18,858 bases of DNA from JANXXV01 sp040002435 (lineage in GTDB: Bacteria; Acidobacteriota; Terriglobia; Bryobacterales; Bryobacteraceae). The position numbers and the translations under genes were made by a program. A model generated the notes under the pieces. That model did no database searches, had not been told where the DNA came from, and saw only the letters and a program-made list of their open reading frames with translations. The number at the start of each line of letters is the position of its first letter. Position 1 is the first letter of the stretch. The stretch spans positions 1-18,858 of the forward strand of contig JBDUEM010000137.1 of assembly GCA_040002435.1 (NCBI GenBank), given 5' to 3'. Of this stretch, positions 14,047-18,858 are shown one piece after another.

Positions 14047-14824
14047 TCGACCGGAAAACGAGGCACGCCCAGCCGTCCATCGTCAACGCGTCAGAGACGC
14101 CCGCGCCGATGGAGCTTTTGACCCGGTCCATTTCATTCTCGCGAAAGCCGCTGACAATCAACCGGGCGGATACCCGGCATAAGTCGGCCGCGAGCATGTG
14201 AAGTGTTGCTGCGTTCAGATTCGCCACAGCCGCGTCAAAAGCGCTGGACTTTACAGATTTCAGAGATCCTGCGAAGACGCCGATGGCCGCACCGGTTTTC
14301 TCGAAGTTGTGGCGGGCGATGACCGCTGCTTCCTGCTCGATATCGCAAGCTACCACCCGCTTCGCGCCGAGCAGCAGCGCGCCGTGCGCGAGAATGCCGG
14401 TTCCGGTTCCTACATCGAGCAGCGATTCACCAGCCTGCAAATGGTGCTCCATCGCTATAAGGCAAAGCTGCGTCGCAGGATGAATTCCCGTTCCGCAAGC
14501 CATTCCAGGAAACGTCGTCAGGCGTATCCGCCCGTCGGGCGCTTCATCATCGCGCCACTCCGGTACCAGGAAGAAGCGCTCCCCGACGGCGAAAGGTTCC
14601 CAATAAGCCTGGCAATCCTTCACCCAGTCGCGATTCTCTTCTGCGGTGACGTGTGGGTTATATTCCGCGAAGAGGCGTTCCAATTCCGAAGCGTCGAGGC
14701 CGTCTTCAAAGAATGCCCGCAAAGCGCCGTTCTCTTCGGTAATCCCAGTGGTTCCGGCTTCCCACAACTCCGCGATCAAGGCATCTTTCGCGGCGTCGGA
14801 AACGGTTAGAAAAACGGAGATCAA
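14024..14824 (-). CDS. prmA: Ribosomal protein L11 methyltransferase
   Basis: The 266-residue protein has the PrmA layout: an N-terminal L11-binding domain, the linker segment DWVKDCQAYWEPFAVGERFFLVPEW (66-90), the pre-motif FPGMACGTGIHPATQLCL (105-122, usually FGTGxHPTT) and the SAM-binding DVGTGTGILAHGALLLGA (137-154) with the acidic D161. ANLNAATL (201-208) replaces the more usual ANILAxPL. PrmA trimethylates ribosomal protein L11 in the cytoplasm. The start appears to be TTG 14822-14824, overlapping the TGA of the upstream acyl-CoA ligase (TTGA). The Shine-Dalgarno match is poor (AAGG directly against the TTG), so translation may depend on coupling. Its 3' end carries part of the inverted repeat shared with the convergent SDR gene. 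Confidence 0.9.
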   Translation of the reverse strand: MISVFLTVSDAAKDALIAELWEAGTTGITEENGALRAFFEDGLDASELERLFAEYNPHVTAEENRDWVKDCQAYWEPFAVGERFFLVPEWRDDEAPDGRIRLTTFPGMACGTGIHPATQLCLIAMEHHLQAGESLLDVGTGTGILAHGALLLGAKRVVACDIEQEAAVIARHNFEKTGAAIGVFAGSLKSVKSSAFDAAVANLNAATLHMLAADLCRVSARLIVSGFRENEMDRVKSSIGAGVSDALTMDGWACLVFRSMSLPPFF

Positions 14825-16389
14825 CCTTGGACCCGCTTCGCTTTGCCTTCCCAGAATCTCTCTTTGAGTACCATCTTACGAATCTTGCCGGTTCCAGTTT
14901 TAGGTAGCGGCTCCTCGGTAAATTCAATGATGCGCGGCATCTTGAATTTGCCGAGTCTTTCCTGCAGGAAGGCGATCAGCTCGCCCTCTGTAAGCTTACA
15001 GCCGGCTTTCAACACCACAATCGCCGCCGGCACCTCGCCCCATTTGTCATCCGGAGCGGCCACCACGGCGCACTCGTAAACATCTGAGTGCGCAAAGATG
15101 GCTTTCTCCACTTCGAGAGAGGAAATGTTCTCCCCGCCGCTGATGATGATCTCCTTCTTGCGGTCCACAATGTGGATGTAGCGCTCCTCATCCCAAACCG
15201 CCATATCACCTGTATGAAACCAGCCCCCGGCCATCACCGCTTCTGTGCCGGCCTCATCGCGAAAGTATCCTTCCATCACGTGGTCGCCCTGGACCACCAC
15301 CTCACCGACGCTCTCGCTGTCTCGTGGAACATCCTTCAAATCGTTGTCCACTACCCTGATCTCGACATTCGGAAGGGCCCAGCCGGCCATTGCCTGGCGG
15401 CGGATCTTTTCGCTCTCCGGCTGATCGAGCAGCGTGCTCTTTAACCGGCCGTTCGTAATGACCGGGCCGGTCTCTGTCAAACCATAACCGGCAATGCAAG
15501 TGCACCCCAAAGCCGCCTGCACACGGGTCACCAATTCCGGAGTAGAGGCGGCGCCGCCCAGCATCACGCACCGTAGGCTGGAGTGGTTGTACTTAGCCAG
15601 CTCTGGTGAATTCAACAAGGCATTTGCCATGGTCGGCACCAGGCACATATCCGTCGCCCGGTGCTCATCAATCATTTTCAAGACCGAACCAGGTTCGAAT
15701 CGTCTCACCATTACCTGCTTGACCCCGAGCATGGTAGAGGATTGCGGATGCCCCCATCCGTTGGCATGGAACAACGGAATGGTGTGCAGGTCGACCATCG
15801 TTTCAATGTCGGTATAAAGACCCGCCACTGACAACGCATGCAAGTAGAGCGTGCGGTGCGTCAGCATTACGCCTTTCGGGGTCCCAGTGCTGCCGCTGGT
15901 GTAGAACAATTCGGCTACCGAATTCTCGTTGAATTGAAATGCGTCGGGACGTTCCGCCACGCCTGTGTTTAAGAAGGATTCGTAAGCAGCATCCAGCGGG
16001 ATGAAGTGCTCGATCACCGGACATTCCGTCCGCAGCTTGTCTACCAATTCGACGAACTCGGTCTCATAGAAAAGGAACCGCGCTCCGGAATGATTGAGGA
16101 TATTAATGAATTCCAGGGTGGACAGGCGAACATTCAAGGGCATCACCACGCCATGTGCGATCACCACTCCGTAGTAGCCCTCCAGGAGTTGATGGTTATT
16201 GAAGCTGAGGTAGGCGACGCGATCACCCTTTCGTAGTCCCGCCTTCAAGAGCGCCGATGCCAGGCGTGTGGCGCGGTCCCCAAACTCAGCGTATGTAAAC
16301 TGCAGGTCGCCAGACACGATGCCCGTCTTAGCGCCGAACAGATCCACGGCGCGGTTGAGAAAACGAATCGGTGTGAGCGGAACGAACAT
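14821..16389 (-). CDS. Medium/long-chain fatty acyl-CoA ligase (AMP-forming)
   Basis: The 522-residue protein is a full-length ANL-superfamily adenylating enzyme. Motifs are the P-loop YTSGSTGTPKGV (163-174), HANGWGHPQ (208-216), YGLTETGP (302-309), GGWFHTGD (388-395), DRKKEIIISGGENIS (409-423) and the catalytic K502 in LPKTGTGKIRK. It activates a carboxylic acid through an acyl-adenylate and transfers it to CoA. The HANGW segment and overall length match medium/long-chain fatty acyl-CoA ligases (FadD3/AlkK-like) rather than MenE. GGGAG precedes ATG 16387-16389 by 5 nt. A Fur-box-like inverted repeat lies in the promoter. Its stop overlaps prmA, so a fatty-acid-activating enzyme and a ribosomal modification enzyme share a transcript. 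Confidence 0.92.
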   Translation of the reverse strand: MFVPLTPIRFLNRAVDLFGAKTGIVSGDLQFTYAEFGDRATRLASALLKAGLRKGDRVAYLSFNNHQLLEGYYGVVIAHGVVMPLNVRLSTLEFINILNHSGARFLFYETEFVELVDKLRTECPVIEHFIPLDAAYESFLNTGVAERPDAFQFNENSVAELFYTSGSTGTPKGVMLTHRTLYLHALSVAGLYTDIETMVDLHTIPLFHANGWGHPQSSTMLGVKQVMVRRFEPGSVLKMIDEHRATDMCLVPTMANALLNSPELAKYNHSSLRCVMLGGAASTPELVTRVQAALGCTCIAGYGLTETGPVITNGRLKSTLLDQPESEKIRRQAMAGWALPNVEIRVVDNDLKDVPRDSESVGEVVVQGDHVMEGYFRDEAGTEAVMAGGWFHTGDMAVWDEERYIHIVDRKKEIIISGGENISSLEVEKAIFAHSDVYECAVVAAPDDKWGEVPAAIVVLKAGCKLTEGELIAFLQERLGKFKMPRIIEFTEEPLPKTGTGKIRKMVLKERFWEGKAKRVQG

Positions 16390-16474
16390 TGGTCTCCCAG
16401 TTTCAAAATGATTTTCATTCTATCGTGCGGTCCAAACTTTTTTCGGAATTGTTCGTCAGAGGGAATGACGCGCT
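16390..16474. promoter_or_regulatory. Divergent promoter region between acyl-CoA ligase and TPR genes
   Basis: These 85 AT-richer bases separate two divergently transcribed genes. On the minus strand TAGAAT (16417-16422 reversed) resembles a -10 box, without a clear -35 partner. GGGAG serves the ligase gene and GAGGGA (16459-16464), 10 nt before ATG 16475, serves the TPR gene. Confidence 0.5.
16404..16422. promoter_or_regulatory. Fur-box-like palindrome upstream of the acyl-CoA ligase
   Basis: AATGA (16407-16411) and TCATT (16415-16419) are inverted 5-bp arms around TTT. Aligned with the 19-bp E. coli Fur consensus, 16404-16422 matches at 13 positions, and 11 of the central 13 bases agree. 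It overlaps the possible -10 of the ligase gene, a position suited to repression. It is a single weak site in an AT-rich stretch and could be chance. Confidence 0.3.
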
Positions 16475-17761
16475 ATGCTCCGCCTCTTTCTATCAGCGTT
16501 GATGTGCACTTCGGCGTGGTTCAGTATGAAGGCCGCAATGCCGGCGGCCGCGACCTCGACTGAGCAGGGGAATCAATTTCGCCGCAAGGGTATGGTTTCG
16601 GAGGCGGAACAATCTTATCGCGCGGCTATCAAGGCGGCGGAGACAAGCAGTGATCAGGCGGAGCTTGCGAAGGCCCTCAATAACCTGGCAGCACTTCTGT
16701 ACGAACGTAGCCGGTATGACGAGGCGCTGCCCCTTTACAGGCAGGCCGTATCACTGGCGGAGATCGTGTTTGGTCCCGAAGACAGCAACACAGCGGTATA
16801 CCTTGCAAACCTCGGCGAACTCTACCGGCGTACCGGAAAGTGGCCGCAGGCCATTGCAGCCGCTACGCGCGCCCTGGCCATCCGTGAAAAACTCTATGGA
16901 GTAAACGACCCCCGTCTCGCGTCGAGCCTGAACATCCTGGCGTGCATCTACTTTGAATTGGGCCGCCACGCAGAAGGTGACGCGGCTATCGCGCGTGGCT
17001 TGCAGATCAGAAGGGACTCCGGGCAAACTCAGGACTGGGTCTTTGCGGTTCTTCTGGAGGCGGAAGCGACTTCGCTTCGCGTGCATGGGAAAACCGAGGA
17101 GGCGGGCCGAAACCTTGTGAGCGCTCTGGCAATCGCCGAGGGGCTGTTCGGTCCGGACAGTGTGCAAGTGGGCACCAGCCTCAATCATCTCGCGGCCCTG
17201 TACGAAGACCAGGGGAAACTGGCGGAGGCGCTGCCGCTGCTGCAGCGGGCCTTGGCGATTCGCCGCGATCGACTGGGATCAAACCACGTCTCCGTGGCGG
17301 AATCGCTCAATAATCTGGCCAGCGCGTACCGCCGCGCCAATGACCTGGGACAGGCGGAGTTGCTGCAAAAGGAAGCGAACGGAATCTGGACGCGAGTATC
17401 CGGAAAGATGGACCTCAGCTACGCATCGGGGCTGAACAATCTTGCGGAAATTTATAGCATGAGTGGACGCACTGTAGAGGCTGAACCGCTGTATCGGGAA
17501 GCTATCTCCATTTGGGAAGCCGTTGCTCCAGAGCATGTCAATCTCGCCACCTGCCTTTCTAATTTTGCGCTGCTCTTTGGACGGCAGGCGAAGGCTTCCG
17601 GCGCCGAGAAGTTATTGCTGCGAGCCTTGGCAATCCGGCGGAAGGCGCTCGGGACGGAAGACGCATCCGTTCTCGCAGTGGAGCTGATGTTGGCGAAATT
17701 ATACAGAGCGCAACGCCGGGATACTGAGGCGGCCAAGCTGGAACGGCACTCTTTCCGATAG
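16475..17761 (+). CDS. Exported tetratricopeptide repeat protein (kinesin-light-chain-like TPRs)
   Basis: The 428-residue protein begins with a signal-peptide-like segment (residues 1-26: hydrophobic LFLSALMCTSAWF, then alanine-rich up to about PAAA). The rest is TPR helices of the 42-residue TPR_10/TPR_12 type: LNNLA-like first helices recur at residues 68, 110, 152, 194, 236, 278, 320, 361 and 403, each followed by AxxLY/Y, a GxxxEA turn, a second helix with LxxRALAIR, and xxG...H/D linkers. Such solenoids mediate protein-protein contacts. No enzymatic domain is attached. The next gene, another exported protein, begins 27 nt downstream, so the two may work together outside the cytoplasm (inference). 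Confidence 0.88.
   Translation: MLRLFLSALMCTSAWFSMKAAMPAAATSTEQGNQFRRKGMVSEAEQSYRAAIKAAETSSDQAELAKALNNLAALLYERSRYDEALPLYRQAVSLAEIVFGPEDSNTAVYLANLGELYRRTGKWPQAIAAATRALAIREKLYGVNDPRLASSLNILACIYFELGRHAEGDAAIARGLQIRRDSGQTQDWVFAVLLEAEATSLRVHGKTEEAGRNLVSALAIAEGLFGPDSVQVGTSLNHLAALYEDQGKLAEALPLLQRALAIRRDRLGSNHVSVAESLNNLASAYRRANDLGQAELLQKEANGIWTRVSGKMDLSYASGLNNLAEIYSMSGRTVEAEPLYREAISIWEAVAPEHVNLATCLSNFALLFGRQAKASGAEKLLLRALAIRRKALGTEDASVLAVELMLAKLYRAQRRDTEAAKLERHSFR
16676..17695 (+). repeat. Coding repeats with a 126-bp (42-residue) period
   Basis: The first-helix LNNLA-type motif recurs nine times in the TPR protein with exactly 42-residue spacing, except for one 41-residue step between the seventh and eighth units. 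Repeats are diverged at the nucleotide level, and the fourth and ninth units are the least canonical (LEAEA and ELMLA). Confidence 0.8.
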
Positions 17762-17788
17762 GCCACTTGATTGCAGTGATCTTCTTCG

Positions 17789-18820
17789 ATGAAGAATGCA
17801 GTCGCATTCCTATTGGCCCTTTCGCTCGCGGCGCAGGAGGTTCCACGCTTCGATGTGCAATCGCGGCTTGTGCTGGTGCCTGTCACCATTAGAGATGCGC
17901 GGGGCCAAACAATGGAGGGCTTAGGGCCCGAAGACTTCGTTGTTCTCGATAACGGACGTCCGCAGAAAGTTGGGGTGGATACCTTTGCCACAGGTGTTGC
18001 GCCAATTGCACTGGTGATTGCTGTGCAGTCTTCCGGCATCTCGGCTGCCGTTCTCACAAAGGTGCGAAAGATTGCATCGATGATCCAGCCCTTGGTTACG
18101 GGCGAGCGTGGCTGCGCGGCCCTGGTTTCCTTCGCGGAGCGTGTGGAATGGCAGCAAGAGTGTACAAATGATGCCGACGCTCTTGGCCGGGCATTTCTCC
18201 GGCTTAGACCTGGTGCGCAAAAGCAGGCGCGTTTGTTGGACGCGGCGCATGAGGGGATCGAGCGGCTGCGCAAACGCCAGAATGTGCGCAGAGTTTTGCT
18301 GCTGATCTCCGAGGCGCGAGACCGCGGCAGCGAGACTGCGCTGGAGACCATTGCCGTGGATGCTCAAACTGCAGGCGTCACCGTCTACGCGGCGACATAC
18401 TCGGCGTTGAAGACCGGGTTCACCGTGAAATCTCCGAATTCAGCTCCACCCCCACCTGTCAGTTCCTTGCCAACAACCGAAGATTTAGAGAGTCCGCGCA
18501 CCAAAACAAGGCCCAGAGTTCCTCCGCCGCAGGAGCGCGTAGACCTCCTGGGCGCCATCGGCGAGTTGTCGCGGCTTGGAAAGGCCAAGACCACAGAGAT
18601 CCTGGCGGCGAGCACTGGAGGAACGGAGTTTTCTTTTGCACGGCAGAAGGGTCTTGAGAATTCCATTGAAAAGCTGGGGGCTGAATTGCATACGCAATAC
18701 GTCCTCAGTTTTACTCCCGCTGAACCCGCTGCTGGTTATCACCATTTAGAGGTTCGGGTCGCCGGTCACGAAGACTTGACCATCCGGGCGCGTCCGGGTT
18801 ATTGGCAACGCGGACAGTAA
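17789..18820 (+). CDS. Exported VWFA-related Acidobacterial domain protein with degenerate MIDAS
   Basis: The 343-residue protein has a short signal peptide (1-15, MKNAVAFLLALSLAA). It then has the family N-terminus VLVPVTIRDARGQTMEGL...EDFVVLDNGRPQ (27-59), a von Willebrand A-like domain (about 72-205) and the family C-terminus YVLSFTP...GYHHLEVRV...IRARPGYW (304-339). A proline/serine-rich low-complexity insert lies at about 215-248. The metal-ion site is degenerate: where VWA domains have DxSxS, residues 78-82 read AVQSS, and LLISEARD stands for the usual LLISDGxD. Metal-dependent ligand binding is therefore doubtful. The family is strongly enriched in Acidobacteriota and its function is unknown. 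No Shine-Dalgarno precedes ATG 17789, and no alternative in-frame start is available. The last 38 bases of the window after the stop hold nothing I can recognise. Confidence 0.88.
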   Translation: MKNAVAFLLALSLAAQEVPRFDVQSRLVLVPVTIRDARGQTMEGLGPEDFVVLDNGRPQKVGVDTFATGVAPIALVIAVQSSGISAAVLTKVRKIASMIQPLVTGERGCAALVSFAERVEWQQECTNDADALGRAFLRLRPGAQKQARLLDAAHEGIERLRKRQNVRRVLLLISEARDRGSETALETIAVDAQTAGVTVYAATYSALKTGFTVKSPNSAPPPPVSSLPTTEDLESPRTKTRPRVPPPQERVDLLGAIGELSRLGKAKTTEILAASTGGTEFSFARQKGLENSIEKLGAELHTQYVLSFTPAEPAAGYHHLEVRVAGHEDLTIRARPGYWQRGQ

Positions 18821-18858
18821 TACGTTGACCGGCCGCCTTGCACGATGCGCGCTATTTT

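Noticed and set aside
18784..18834. Weak CAACG/CGTTG hairpin spanning the end of the VWFA gene
   Set aside because: Only a 5-bp stem with a long loop and no U-tract; not enough to call a terminator.
1..18858. tRNA/rRNA genes, CRISPR arrays, insertion sequences, attachment sites
   Set aside because: Gene packing leaves no space for them, and I saw no direct-repeat arrays, transposase motifs or terminal repeats.

Overview
The window looks like a chromosomal segment of an Acidobacteriota bacterium, probably Bryobacterales/Solibacter-like. The clearest hint is the last gene, a secreted protein with the layout of the 'VWFA-related Acidobacterial domain' family. A DUF1844 protein and the dense, overlapping housekeeping operons agree with this. 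The lineage call is inference from gene content. I see no mobile elements, CRISPR arrays, tRNA or rRNA genes, and almost every base is coding.

Layout. (1) 1-4812, plus strand: the 3' part of a sugar-type ABC substrate-binding protein, a small membrane protein, then xseB - ispA-type prenyl synthase - tlyA-type rRNA methyltransferase - nadK - acidic amino acid:cation symporter. From xseB to the symporter each gene overlaps the next. (2) 4802-8345, minus strand (transcribed right to left): GNAT acetyltransferase - DUF1844 protein - PhnP-like metallo-hydrolase - ribF - LacD-type class I aldolase, with gaps of 0-7 nt. (3) 8400-13965, plus strand: mazG - COG3375-type acetyltransferase - N-succinylamino acid racemase/o-succinylbenzoate synthase family enzyme - EamA transporter - MFS transporter - short-chain dehydrogenase, with overlaps of 4, 16, 4 and 1 nt and then a 5-nt gap. 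(4) 14024-16389, minus strand: fatty acyl-CoA ligase followed by prmA, overlapping by 4 nt. (5) 16475-18820, plus strand: an exported TPR protein and an exported VWFA-related protein.

How the genes fit together. Block 1 joins isoprenoid chain synthesis, rRNA methylation, NADP supply and a nuclease subunit, a common bacterial neighbourhood, but without the dxs gene often found in it. Block 2 makes FMN/FAD and includes a sugar-bisphosphate aldolase outside any lactose/tagatose context. Block 3 is the most interesting: a COG3375 acetyltransferase translationally coupled to an enolase-superfamily racemase matches two of the three steps of the known D- to L-amino acid conversion pathway via N-succinyl intermediates, here followed by two transporters. 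Block 5 is lineage-typical extracytoplasmic protein-interaction machinery.

The only non-coding stretches longer than 50 bases are 8346-8399 and 16390-16474 (divergent promoter regions) and 13966-14023 (between convergent genes). No gene-free stretch exceeds 300 bases.
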